DNA of 57,260 nt from contig KN817692.1 of NCBI GenBank assembly GCA_000827495.1, positions 1-57,260 of the forward strand. Direction: 5' to 3'. The position numbers were made by a program, and so were the translations under genes. Position 1 is the stretch's first letter; each line of letters starts with the position of its first letter. Positions 33,965 through 45,290 of the stretch are shown piece by piece. Source of the stretch: Hypholoma sublateritium FD-334 SS-4 (lineage: Eukaryota; Basidiomycota; Agaricomycetes; Agaricales; Strophariaceae). The notes under the pieces are model-generated. The model made no database searches. It saw nothing but the letters and a program-made list of their open reading frames with translations, and was not told where the DNA came from.

Positions 33965-34360
33965 TTGTCCTGCATCACGAAGCAGTGCGCCGGCGCTAAC
34001 AAAATGGTCTATGCGGCTGTTATGTTGGTCGGCACGAGAAACAGGAAAATAGGGCGCCGCCGTCACATCTTTCTCCGCCTTGCCCTAGTGAGCAGCGTCC
34101 CGAGAGCGCGCTGATGCAAGTTTGGTTATTTTGGCAAATGAGCCTCCGAGTACGCTCAAAATAAAATAATAAGTAAGCTACCCCTCCGGGCGCCCTCTTG
34201 CAGAGCACGATCTGCACTCGAGGCGGAGGCGCCCCGGCGGTGCACGGACGTCTGAGCAATCGGCCACCCCGCCGATGCAATTTCGATTTGGCTCCGCGCC
34301 GAGGAGGTACTTCTCCTGAATTTATTTTAGATAAATTGGGATAAGTAAATGTGTGAGTGT
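33965..34360 (+). repeat. Non-coding tandem duplication, unit 2
   Basis: This is the second copy of the unit at 33528. It has ATGGTCTATGCGGCTGTTAT, GGTCGGCACG, CAGAGCACGATC, GGCGGTGCACGGACG, TTTGGCTCCGCGCCGAGGAG and a terminal AAATGTGTGAG. Substitutions and small indels separate the two. Confidence 0.85.
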
Positions 34361-34606
34361 GATTACACAGACCGCGCCTTCTCTCGCCGCAAGACGGCGG
34401 CGCACAGGCGCCCACCGACCGCGCCCGCGCCGCACAGACGCCCGCCATCGAAATCGCGCAGCACCCCCCGCCGATCACCCGTGGATTCAGACGCAAGATA
34501 CCCCAACAATCCGCCGTCCCGATTCCCTGGCGCGATCTTGGAAAGCTAACCCCGCCACGCCCGGATTCGCATCTCCGATGATCTGAAACGCGATCCGCGC
34601 GGGTCG

Positions 34607-34625
34607 CTTATCTGATATGATAAGG
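34607..34625. promoter_or_regulatory. Near-palindromic double GATA motif
   Basis: CTTATCTGATATGATAAGG holds a match to ATCWGATAA on the minus strand (34616-34608) and a second GATAAG core on the plus strand. It lies 3.3 kb upstream of the GATA gene and has no nearby gene, so its role is unclear. Confidence 0.3.
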
Positions 34626-37299
34626 CGCGGCTGCTGTGCCGCCGCTCCCAGCCGGACGCAGCCAAGTGGGCCCGTGTTGGTCCCATGCCCAGCAGCGCGC
34701 CGCGTCCGCGTCATCCCCTACCTTCTCTACGGCGCACAGAAACTGCGCCCGTCGCCGTCGAGCGCACATAACGCCCGCAGCCACGTAAATGTGCTGGGGA
34801 TGCGCGAGGAATGCTAAGGCAGCACAACGCTGCCGCCCGGCACACCGCCGTGCGTCCAAGCATGTCTGCGAGTGATCATTTGATCGCCTGATTACTTATG
34901 CATTGGCTAGTTGGCAAGTGTATTGATTAATGATAGCGATAAATGCGCGCATCGCCGCCGTGTGAGCGATCCAGCTGAGCCCCGGCGCACGGTAGACTCG
35001 TGGCCAGTCCCCTTTGTCTATCTATGTAGTCAATACACGTAGAGTTGTTTGATTTTTGTTTGATTTTTGCGCGTTACACCGTGCACCGTCGCCCGCCGTG
35101 CTGATAGGCCCCACCCCAGACAGGAGCCTGAGACGGCGCGCCAGAGATAGCCTCGCACGTCCGCGACGGAGTGGCTACCCTCCGACAGCGACATCATCAT
35201 GCCACTCTCATACGCGCAAATTTTGTTGATTGAAATTTGAGATAAGACCATTCATTGACAGTTGTCGGGATCAGTAGCACAGCCGTCGCACTGACCCGCA
35301 CGCAACGTACGTAACGTTCGTAAGGCCCGTTATCTCATCGGCGCCCCGTGCGTGATCATGCACGCTGATTAGATCCAGCTCTGAGATTCCCTGAATCCGA
35401 ATCCCCGGGCTCAAAGCAGGAAGACGATTCCCCCCGCCAGCAGAGGTAGTTCCGAGGCATTTCGCGACGCTCGCTTGGGCGGATCTCCACCGAAAAGTCA
35501 GAGCACAGCGATACGGGAGGGAGAATACAATTCCCCTGCGTGCGCGGGGACGCGAGTACCGCGGCCAGGGATAATGGTGCCGCTTGCAGTGCCACGCCCC
35601 GCTAGCGCTCGATCTCCAGAAGAAGCGCGCAGCCAGGCGACACGCACGAGGCGCCTGCATAAAATTAGCCTTCCTAGCATCGCCTGACAGCGCTGCCTGC
35701 CCCCTGCCCCACTCATGATCTGCGCAACAATCACAGCCAGCACGCTGAATATAAAAATAAATAATCAGATAGCGATTGCCTTTGTCTGCAGCACGCCTCG
35801 CGCGAGGCGCGCTTACAGCTTTGCTGATAATTACAGCGCAGATAGCCCGGGCTGCGCCACCGCCGACGGACGTCCTCCTGCGCGCACTGCGTTCTAATCA
35901 ATTATCTGACACTTCATTCCCGCAGAGGGGCTATCGCGACATAGCCCAGCTCCATATCTGCATTATTATCGAGCCTCGCTCTGGGGAAGCGCTAATTCCA
36001 ACCTGTCAAAAAAATCAAAGCAAGCCATGAGTTTCCGGGTTGCTCGTCCGATGGCGACTGCGTCCGACGAGCAGGGTGCGTGGCAGCTTCCGGTTCGAGA
36101 AAATGCACCTCTTTAACCAACTAAATGTGCCACAGTGAAGCACACAGATTACCGATAATCGTAGAGGCCGGCTTGCCGACAGGCAGATTCCGACTACACG
36201 AGGCTCGCATTTAATTTTGCTGCGTTCACGTCAAGGCCTGAAACCGCCGCCGACTCTAAACGGCCGGAAAGATAGAAACGCTGTGTTCTTCTCTGCTCGG
36301 AAAAATATCACATTGCAAGCAGGCCAATTGCAGACCACTCCGCGCAGCGTGATAGCAATACGCCTGCCCCCCGGCACTCGTCGTACTGCAAACTGATATT
36401 GCGTACCCACAGAACGCCGGGTGGGATTATTAATTCACCTGCACACCAATCAGCTGAGCCACCGTTCTTCGGGTTAGCATTTAGCGTTTGTGTTTCCGTT
36501 TATCCTGCAGGCAGCCAGGCAGCTATCGCGGCGGCACGCGATGCTGAAATGCACCCTGCTCATGTCTGATACTTACTCCCCCGCTTCGACGCAGCGGTCA
36601 CTGCACTATGATACAGATGATGCTCCTGAAAATTATCCGACAACGCCTGCAGGCGCCGGCGCCGGCTGATCTAAAACACAAGTTGTCGCAGACCAGATAT
36701 GATAGCATTCGAAGCTCTTAACCTAGAAACAGATGTCCTACCTGATACGCCAACCTGAAGCGAGTGAGAGCGCAATCGCAGGCCGTAAAAGCAGTCTGCA
36801 TCGAAGTTGATCCCGGTCGGATCCTGCGGTCCTCGCCCACTAATTTCCAGCTTACTCGACACAATTGGAGGGCCAGAATTCCATAGAAGGCGCGTCTCAC
36901 ACCCGCGCCGCTTCGCGTGCGCAGCTGCTGACCTCGTACATAATCAGCGTACGCTATCTGCCCTCGCCTATGCCTGCATGTGACCCGGGCAAGGCGCAGG
37001 CACACCCGCGAGTGGGTTTGGCGACGCTCACGTTGGCGAACGCAGGCGAAATTAAGTGAGCTCCGGGGTGGGCAAAGGGTTGGTTTAGACTCTTTTCTGG
37101 AAGACAAAGACCCATCCCTGCCATCTAATCACGGCGGTATATAAGACATGCTGCCGCGTTGAGTACCCTTGTGGGTGTTATGGGATTATTTATAACCAGT
37201 GTGAAATATTTTGTCCCTTTGTAACCAAGAGCCAGAGGCGAAGAACAACCACATGTGAGACTTGGAAAAGGCCTGGAGGGTTCTTGAACCTCGCAGGGG

Positions 37300-37560
37300 T
37301 GCGGTCACTTACGCTGCGCATGACCGTCTGCTAATACGTCACCAGCCGAATAGAATATTACCCCGCGTTCCCCAGACTCGACTAATAGGCTCTAATGATA
37401 TGAAGAGGCGTGTGACTGATTGGCGCATTGCGTACTGCGCAGCTTGAGGTTAAACGTAAGGAGAGCTCTGGAGGTTCCTGATGGCGTAGAAAAGTAGGCA
37501 ATGCATATGCTCATCGGATTCTGATATAATTATTGGATAAGATCTATTTCGAACTGATTA
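37300..37560 (+). repeat. Diverged dispersed direct repeat, copy 1
   Basis: The strongest block is ATTACCCCGCGTTCCCCAGACT at 37357, preceded by a CTGCGCATG..GTCT.CTAATA stretch and followed by ACTGCGCAGCTT and AAAAGTAGGCAA. All recur in order about 960 bp downstream. Confidence 0.65.
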
Positions 37561-38261
37561 TGTATGTATCGATATTTATTTGTAGAGGAGGGAATATCAC
37601 TACTACGCAGAGTTGACATGAAGCTTATAGAACGGTTGAATGATTTCTGACCTGGCCCAGACTGTGGCACCCACTTCTAAGCATACTATGACGTATCTTC
37701 CAGTATTTGATGTAGGGACATGTGTGTGAGTGCGCTCGGAGTGCGCGGGGACGACATCGAAATTCTGTTATGCCAGGGGCCCAGGCCCCACGTGCCAATA
37801 ATTTCACGAGTTAGTGGAGGTTTGGCCCATATAGCCCTGGGTTGGCTTTTTGTCGAGCCATATTGACATCGCGAGTCGTAATCGAATCAGATAAATTGCT
37901 ACTTGCCAGTGGTCTAGTAACTCGGGTAACGAATGAAGCGGTGGCCAATATCTCTTCACCTTCAACATCATTTGTCTGTCTTAGTATCTGTCCCCGGGTC
38001 AACGGATTCTTTCACGAGAAGACAAGCCCGTCGTTGGACGACTTGAACCCGCTTTCCTCTCGATGTCCCAGGCGACCCCCGCGTGGACGTCTTTAAACTC
38101 CCGACCCCATCAAGACCCCATTCCAATCCTGCTTGTAATTAGCTTGTAAGTTGTAGCTGTCTAGGACGCAAGTAATTATCGACAAAACGGTGATCCACAA
38201 TCAGGCCTCCTGGTGCCGCTTCTTGACGCTTTGAGAAGAGAGAGATGCGATTTGGGGACGC

Positions 38262-38520
38262 GTAGGCTGTGCATGGTTTAGTCTACTAATAATATATCAT
38301 GCGGATCCACTGAACAAGATAATACCCCGCGTTCCCCAGACTGTACTGATGATAGAAGGCAATGAAATGCGTGGTTGATGGGCACGCACACTGCGCAGCT
38401 TAAATCCAAACGTCTCGATGAGCATGTGTAAGCGGTTAACGCGCAAAAGCAGGCAAGTATGTGCTGACAGGATACATTGATACACCTATAATATCAACTT
38501 ACACTTCGAACGGATAGAAA
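38262..38520 (+). repeat. Diverged dispersed direct repeat, copy 2
   Basis: Matches copy 1 at 37300: CTGTGCATGG..AGTCTACTAATA, then AATACCCCGCGTTCCCCAGACT, CACTGCGCAGCTT and AAAAGCAGGCAA. No coding capacity is shared. Confidence 0.65.
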
Positions 38521-39131
38521 GCATTCAATGTTATTCATCATGCGAGTAAAGGTGCTTTTATCCAACGTCGGACTCGGCCCCAATGTCGAACGCACACGAT
38601 ATGTAGTAACACACGTGGGCTGCGCATGGGGTGAAATTGCATCATTGCGAAGCAACGAGGTGAACTTCAGAACTGGTACTACAGATCTATAAGGCGCCCA
38701 TAAGCAACCGTAAGCGCTTGGTTTTCTTTGGCCATGAAAAAAGAGCTACCGAAAATTCCCGTGCCAGTGCCACTGGTGGGCGGAGTCTGGGAAGCCGCAG
38801 GCTTCCCGCAGAGGTACTGTGGACAGATTTTTGATGGAATCATTGATCAAGGTAACATATAAAGCACCTTGTGGGCGCGCCAAGAAAGAATCGTGGCAGC
38901 TGGGCTTCTGCAATGAGCATATTGTGCCCTTTTTACCAATCGACGAAGAGCGCCACGGCCCGTCGATTCAATTCCACCCAAATCTCACCAGTGCACTTCA
39001 AATATGTTTTAGTAATACATACGAAATAAATGCCAGCGCAGGTAAGCTGTCGCGCTGCAAATGCAGCGCAATCTCCGCCGTCGAGTATAAAGTGCCGACC
39101 AGAGCCAATAACTCTCAGCTCAGCCCCCAAC

Positions 39132-39682
39132 ATGCATCCATTCTTCGCCCTCATTTCAGCACTAGCACTGGCGCTCGTCGCGAGCGCGACGTCTTCCTAT
39201 GAGGGTTTCCCGCCAGCGGTCTGCAATAACCGGACAACGGGACCCAACCTTGAAGTGAAGCAACAGGCTGCGCTCGCCGACTTCGCGCACCTCTACATCG
39301 ATCTCCACGACATCCAGACCGCGTATGACCGCTGGGTTCCCGGGTGAGTGTATTCGCCTCCTTACCAGCGATGAATGTCCAACTCAACTACTTCAACCCA
39401 TTCAGTGAATACATCCAACACAACCCGAACGCCCCGCAAGGCCGAGAAGCCGCCATCCAGATCCTATCTGCCGGCTTCGCGAATCCAGAAGTAACATCAA
39501 CGAACGCGACCGTCTTCGGCGGGCAAGGCTTTGGAGCGATCCATTTCAAGCTGACAGTCAGCCCAACGACGAGCTTCGCCGTGGTCGACTATTTCAGGTT
39601 CCAAGGGACGTGCATCGTCGAGCATTGGGACGTGCTGCAGCAAATTTTCGGGAACGAGACCAATCCCATTGCCTTCTTCTAA
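39132..39682 (+). CDS. Secreted SnoaL-like (NTF2-fold) protein
   Basis: Two exons (39132-39343, 39406-39682) give 162 aa. The signal peptide is 'FALISALALALVASATSS'. The rest matches the SnoaL-like polyketide-cyclase-type NTF2 fold: 'QQAALADFAHLYI', 'DRWVPGEYIQHNPNAPQGRE', then 'FAVVDYFRFQGTCIVEHWDV' with the typical IVEHWD motif near the end. Fungal members are predicted hydrolases or cyclases without a known substrate. A TATAAAG box lies at 39086, 46 bp before the ATG, so the leader would be short. Confidence 0.82.
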
Positions 39683-40279
39683 AATTAGCTCCGACTAGAA
39701 CAGCAACAAATACAATTTGACCACTGCGCGATGAACTCGGGATTTCCAGTGAAATCTGGCACTTGATAAGATATGGAAGATATCGTGACGATATGGGCAG
39801 GGTCTAAACCGTTCCTGTCGCCATAGTAGTGCATTCGAGACCCCTCCAACTCACAGAAGAAGCGTCCCCACCGAATTCCTTGCTATGCAAAAGTGTTCGA
39901 CGCATCGCTCGGTTGGGCGATTGCAAGGCGTAAGCGATTTGCGCAACCACTTCGCAAAGAACCTTCGCGCCGAGTGAGGAAAAAAGTTCGCTGAGCGATG
40001 GTAGGTCGACACCTTTCAATACAGATCAGCGATTATCAGCCAGAGTAGGCCAGAGCCTTGTTGTATAACCATCATGACTTCGCCAAACAGGTTGTAGACG
40101 TCAGTTAAGGATCTACTGCATCAAGTCTACGACATGACCGATGGCCCGTACGTACGAGGTCTTCATAAACTGAGTTTATCGCGTTGTAGCTGCCCTGTTT
40201 CCCCGAAAGCATAACATGGTGAAATTTACCGAGCGAGAGATGGCGCTCATGTTCATATGGAGTGGAAGTATGTACAAAA
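39683..40279. other. Convergent intergenic region
   Basis: About 600 bp between the 3' ends of the SnoaL-like gene (plus) and RPL37 (minus). No gene is seen. It holds both terminators, without a motif I can pinpoint. Confidence 0.4.
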
Positions 40280-41084
40280 TTAAGCCTCGGGCTTAGCGGT
40301 GACCCTCTTCTTTGCTACGGTGTTCTCCCTATAAAAGCGCGGTGAGAAAGAATGCACAGATAGCCTAGGGTCCAATACATACCTGAACCCATTCTTGAAC
40401 CTCCTGGAGACATCCTTCAAGTACTGCATGCGACCAGTTCCGGTAGTCTTTCTGCGCTTAGCCTTCTGGCCCCACTCGTACGAGCGCATTTTGGCGGCGG
40501 GGTATCCACAGGACGCACATGCTACGAGATGTCAATATCAGTACTTGTATACCTCGATAGATGAGATCACGCACTCTTGTGCTGCCTGTGGAAGGCGCGG
40601 TTGCCACAACGCCTGCAAAGCGTGTGCGACTTGGTATGTCTCTTACTGTAAGGTCAGGAAAGTCGTGGTCAGATTCGCCTCTTCATGACTGCAATACTAG
40701 ACGCACCCAAAAGACGAGGTACCTGAGATAGTATATCAGAAACCAGATCTACATATTCACGATTCTAAAAAGAACGCACCTTTCGTCTACATTCGCAAGG
40801 TCAAGAAAGAAATTGTGTATATTGTCAGTATCGGATCAGACCACGCAGAGAAACGCATTGCAGTTGGACACCCTTGGATCTTAGTTTCGTCCTTTGAGCA
40901 AGGCGGCGCAGTCGATCCCATTCCAAAAAGCCCGCTAAAAGTTTTGCCTCCACAACTGCCCAATAGCGCCATCCAAACCCATCCATCCGCATCCATCCCT
41001 CCCTATCGTCCCAGTGCGCTGAAAATGGTGTCCAGGGTGCCCAACACGCATGTGAAGCGTTCTGCAGGAGGAAAAACTCACCAT
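40280..41084 (-). CDS. RPL37: 60S ribosomal protein eL37
   Basis: Six coding exons on the minus strand (41084-41082, 40786-40780, 40722-40707, 40645-40575, 40521-40383, 40328-40280) join exactly to 94 aa. Exon 1 contributes only the ATG and exon 2 only 7 nt. The product reads 'MTKGTSSFGKRHTKSH', then the zinc-finger halves '[11 protein letters not shown]' and '[10 protein letters not shown]', then '[19 protein letters not shown]' and '[10 protein letters not shown]'. This is the universally conserved eL37 of the large subunit, which contacts rRNA near the exit tunnel through a zinc finger. All junctions have GT-AG ends. Intron 1 is 295 bp, the others 53-61 bp. The substitution M-Q-Y-L in place of the usual M-R-Y/H-L is minor. 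A plus-strand frame with paired Cys residues is its antisense shadow. Confidence 0.95.
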
Positions 41085-42719
41085 CTCGTCGTATTCTTGA
41101 GAATTCCGGGGTTGAGGGGGTCGATGGACGGTGTGGGCACGTCTTTCGTTACCACTCCACGGATGATTCGGGGCCGTGGGAAAATAGGCAACCGCCGAGA
41201 AATTGCTATTTTTGGACATCTGTTGCCGGTCGGCGGTGGCGTCCAGTTACCTGAATACACCTCAGTACACATCCACTCCTTCGTATCAAGTGCTATGTTT
41301 TACTTGAAGGCTTTTTCTCTCTAATCCAGATGACTTCGAAGGTCCAGAAACTCATCCGAAACAGGGAAACTTCTTGAAATATTTTGTTTCGTGGACGGTT
41401 TTAATCTATCACGCATCTTACTGAAGCCGCACCTGCAGAAGTGAAAGTAGTTACTAACGTCTCAAGAATTAAAGGGAAAGTGATATGTTAAGAAGAACTT
41501 TCCATGACAAATACTACATGTCGGGTTTAATTTCACGTCGAGTTCTCAGCTACACGGTTTGTTCGAGCATTGGTATTCGAGTCGACGATTCCCATGATTC
41601 GGTTCCGCTTGGTGGGCAAAGAGATAATATCTGAATGAATCAGACGATGTCCAGAGGATGGGGAGTGCCAAGCCTATCTAACCTCGTACGCCGCTGAATC
41701 CTGATTCGGGCGGTATTAGAATATCACCAGAGCGCTGAAGACTTGTTTTACGGCTTCTGATGTCGTAGATCCGAGAGCGTTCTGTAAGTACTTACATATA
41801 ATCGGCAAGGACGACGCAGACATCTAAATACCTTATCAGCTCAGTGGTTTCAGTGCTTGATAACCTCCAGTGATACCATCCTGTCTTGCGTAACATCTAT
41901 AAATAGTATCCGTGTCGGTCCCGTGGCCATGTACTTATTTGAAGACCTCCGGCGTCCGCACATGCGTACCAATAGACCGGTTACAGTCCCTTTATCGGCC
42001 TATGCAAGCCTCAAATATTTGAATATTTCCACACACCCTCAACGAGTATGGGCAACATATCTCACAGCACTCACGAACAACTCACGAACGATCGCGATGC
42101 GTCGGTCATTCCACCTATTGTACATCATGGAGTGTGAACGTAGAAACGAAGGTCTTAGTACATCGGATTGAATAGCAGAACGAGCGACGTGGTTGCAAAA
42201 TAACGAGAGGTCGGTATAACCGGTCGCTCGCCAGTATTACTAGGTAACGAAGACTACCGAGGCCAGTGGTCGTACAGAATTTCAGTCGGATTGCGTAATG
42301 TTTCACGCAGTCCAGCTCGTCGCTGCCGACCTGTATATCCACAGGCATATCGTCGTTTAATACCCGGCTCCCATGCCAGATAATTTTATCGCGGGATGTT
42401 CGGCATCATCATTTCTATTTCTTGGCTCCTTATAGATTATCCACTTCAATCTGTATCCTGTCTTTGATTCGGGCTTAAAGGCATGGCATTATGCCTGGTC
42501 TAGTATGCCAAGCCGTGGTTCACCCTCTAGTGTCTCCAGTCTATTATCTACGGACCCTTCTTCAATCAAATCTACAGCTATCCGACTCAGCGGTATTGGT
42601 ACCTGGAGAAAAACAACCCTGGTTACATTGTGGTTACACTCAACCTAATACGCATTCCGGGAGCACCAACATCGTGTCCCCTCGTCCACAATTCATCTAG
42701 CTACTCGGCTGTTTGAGCA
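41085..42719. other. Intergenic region upstream of RPL37 and the DUF6533 gene
   Basis: About 1.6 kb with no supported gene. It should hold the RPL37 promoter (right of 41084) and the promoter of the gene starting at 42720. Short frames on both strands lack any family resemblance. Confidence 0.45.
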
Positions 42720-44032
42720 ATGTACAGCGCGGAAGAAGAGTCCACATTGTCTTTAAGTGCGTTCAGCGCACGAAATTACACCTCTCGTGAGTTCTCGACT
42801 TAATGTACCTGGACCAGGGGACTCATATAGCGCCTGAAATGTACAGTTGCAGCGCTAGTGTTCTTGATTTTGGACCATTTAACGGGGTGTAAATCAGAGT
42901 ATAAGTATATATGGCGGTATGCTCGTAATCCTTCTACTATCCTGCTCGATCTTACCGCTGTCAAATTTTCCAGCTCGCTGATTTTTACGAGGGCTTCCTC
43001 TTCTGTTATCGGCCTCTTGTACATATGGGCGCGCTACTCCGCTTTAATTACCATGATGTAAGACTTTATTTTATTTCGAAAGCCGCTGAGCGCTCTAGAG
43101 CAACTGCATATTCTCAGTGGGCATTATGCGCTCGTTCGTGTTCTCCTAGCTAAGGGATCCGTTCCTGAGATGCAGTGCCGAACATGGTTCCTCTCCCTCT
43201 TTATGTCCATGGCTTCTCAGATGCTGGTCCTTGATGCAATTCTTTTCCTACGCGGTATGTCGGACTACCTCTGGCTTAAAGTTTCTTCTGATTATTTGTA
43301 GTTTATGCCCTACATTGCAAGGATAAAAAGATCCTGTTCCTTATTGTCCCAATTATCGCACAATTCACCCCAGCTACGGTAACCTTTTGGTCTATTCTCC
43401 GGCAGAGTACCTTTGACTACAAATGCGACTTCCGCAACCCCAAACAGCTTCAATTTGCCCTTCAAGGGTGAGAATGGCTGGAATTTTGTAGAGGTGTAAC
43501 CAACTAACTGTTGAATACCGCCTGTTTCCCAGTGTCACCGTTATATTTGCCCATGCTTCGCTTTGGGCGGCCTCATTCGCAAAACGTAATATAGGTCGGG
43601 GTCCATGTGTAGCTCTAGTCAAGATGGTAGTCCATGAAGGGCTCTGGGCTTTTGTTTTACTCCTTGGCAAGTGGATTTCTCCCTAATGCCTCGCTTTACC
43701 TTGACTTTGGGATGCAACCGTAAATAGCTATCGTAAGTGGCGTGGTATCACCGTCTTTCGTGTTGCGATCGGCAAATCCATTCATTATCTTTGTGTGAGT
43801 CGCTTTCCACATTTATAGCCTGCGCATATATCAGATAGCTAACCCTTTCGAATCGCTATATTGCAGGTGGCCGATATCCATAGTCTCCGTCACAATATGC
43901 AGGCTAATTATGAATATGCGTCGCTTGAAGGTGGAGACTATTGGATCAAACGAGCTGCATTTGTCGACCGTCATAGATTTCCCTGAGACGTCGATGGGCG
44001 AGGTCACAGACTCTCTACAGCGTAATACATAA
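42720..44032 (+). CDS. DUF6533-type seven-helix membrane protein
   Basis: Seven exons (42720-42786, 42847-43057, 43118-43254, 43302-43467, 43533-43666, 43728-43794, 43867-44032) join in frame to 315 aa. The N-terminal motif 'VFLILDHLTG' followed by 'EYKYIW' is the DUF6533 signature as I know it. Several hydrophobic helices follow: 'FLSLFMSMASQMLVLDAILF', 'KKILFLIVPIIAQFTPATV', 'VTVIFAHASLWAASF', 'LWAFVLLLAIVSGVV'. It ends with 'PISIVSVTICRLIMNMRRLK' and a short acidic tail. The intron at 43667-43727 uses a GC-AG donor (GCAAGT). The function of the family is unknown. It is multicopy in Agaricomycetes and may be receptor-like. Confidence 0.78.
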
Positions 44033-44175
44033 AGAATTCGGTACATTAACACCTGAGCATCAGAAGCATAAATAATATAATTATCTTTCGAAAGTGTAAT
44101 TACATACTGGTACAGTGAGATAGAATCATAATAGTTCACTGGAATACAGGGCCCGCAAATCGAGCCAGAAGCACA

Positions 44176-45290
44176 TCAGTCATCCCATGAGTAGTCGGCC
44201 GGCGCAACCCATGGGACATTTTCTCCAGGCAGGTAAATCACCCCCCCTTTCTTGTGCCTGGCCCACATAGCAACCTAGGTATATTTATCAGCTACCCTGA
44301 ACGGTATTTTTGTATACGCAAGCGTACCGGAGGCACCTTGACCCCAGCAGAGCATATTTGTGGCACTGTTCGTTCATGCCATACCCACTTGGAGCCGGAC
44401 TGGATCATTATGCCGCTTGCCCAGACCAATTTCTTGCCTCTGCGCGCCTTGATCTTCCGGAGGACTATGCCGTTCTCAAGGCACCTGAGCAACATACGAT
44501 ACCAGTCGTATTCTATTCTTTCAGGCATAGTCTCCATGTATATTGGGCACCACTCGTGTTGCTGGATCGCCGGGTTGTCAACGGAGTCTGTTCCACAAAA
44601 ACTTTGAGTAAAACGCTAGCAGTTGATATTGAACACTGGTATTCTAACTTACATACACATCTTATACAGTTGATGAAAGTTGGGTCGTTTTGACGGTTTG
44701 CCTTGAAGTCGTCTCTATATTTCAAGGCCTCCGGGGTTATATCGTGCATGCGGAGTTCTGTCACTTCGAGATTCCGAAAGTGGAATGCCCTGGCAGGGTT
44801 TCGATGGCAATCAGGGTGGTATCTGAGGTTTACGCGAGCGTGTATCCGAGTCAAATCAATACCACTCCCCACCATGCGCGAGTGGTAAGCATAGTTGAAT
44901 ATCTTCATGAATGTGGAGTCGTGTAATTGGATGAAGTCTTCGAGAAGGTTGGAAATGATCTGAGTCTCAGTGAGTTCATTCGAGGATGCTTTGATACCGA
45001 TCCTCCCGTCTCTTTCTTGGTACTCATTACATTCCTTCTTATGACGCGCCCAATCTGCTACCTGGTGCGCCCGGGTCTGCACACCGTTACTTTGTATTGA
45101 GGGCGGAAGCTTTACAAGTTCGACTTACACAATACCTGCTATGCTTGCAGGACGCACAGACCGGGAACCTTTCGCCGCCCACTTTTTCCTGGTTGAGACA
45201 GTTTGCGTAGGTGCACTGTGATAATGTGTTCCTTCCAGAAGCAACTTTGGTAGAAGCCGATTTGTAGACACGTTTGGTATCGATGTCCAT
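44176..45290 (-). CDS. MYND-type zinc-finger protein (copy 2)
   Basis: Four exons on the minus strand (45290-45129, 45076-44653, 44587-44328, 44274-44176) give 314 aa. The MYND finger reads 'CTYANC', 'VCASCKHSRYC' and, after intron 1, 'AHQVADWARHKKEC'. The middle part matches copy 1 ('QIISNLLEDFIQLHDST', 'ALKYRDDFKANRQNDPTFI', 'ENGIVLRKIKARRGKKLVWA'). As in copy 1, the third exon ends in 'PP' and the last exon begins 'V..WAR' and encodes the C-terminus, here ending 'YSWDD'. It is divergent from the GH76 gene. The functional role is unknown. Confidence 0.8.

Larger units (their letters stand above)
34361..39131. other. Gene-poor region
   Basis: About 4.8 kb with no supported gene up to the SnoaL-like gene. 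Several WGATAA/WGATAR motifs are scattered at 34600-36200, and one near-palindromic pair lies at 34607-34625. A diverged direct repeat pair lies at about 37300 and 38262. The sequence changes from GC-rich to mixed composition near 36-37 kb. Confidence 0.5.

Noticed and set aside
40787..41081. Possible snoRNA in the long first intron of RPL37
   Set aside because: I found no C box (RTGATGA) with a matching D box on the transcript strand, so there is no support beyond the intron's length.
40395..41324. Plus-strand frames with paired cysteines that looked like a third MYND finger
   Set aside because: They are antisense to RPL37. The apparent CxxC pattern mirrors the eL37 zinc-finger codons.
42787..43117. 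Apparent frameshifts in the DUF6533 gene
   Set aside because: With acceptors at 42846 and 43117 instead of the nearest AG, all seven exons join in frame, so the gene is intact.
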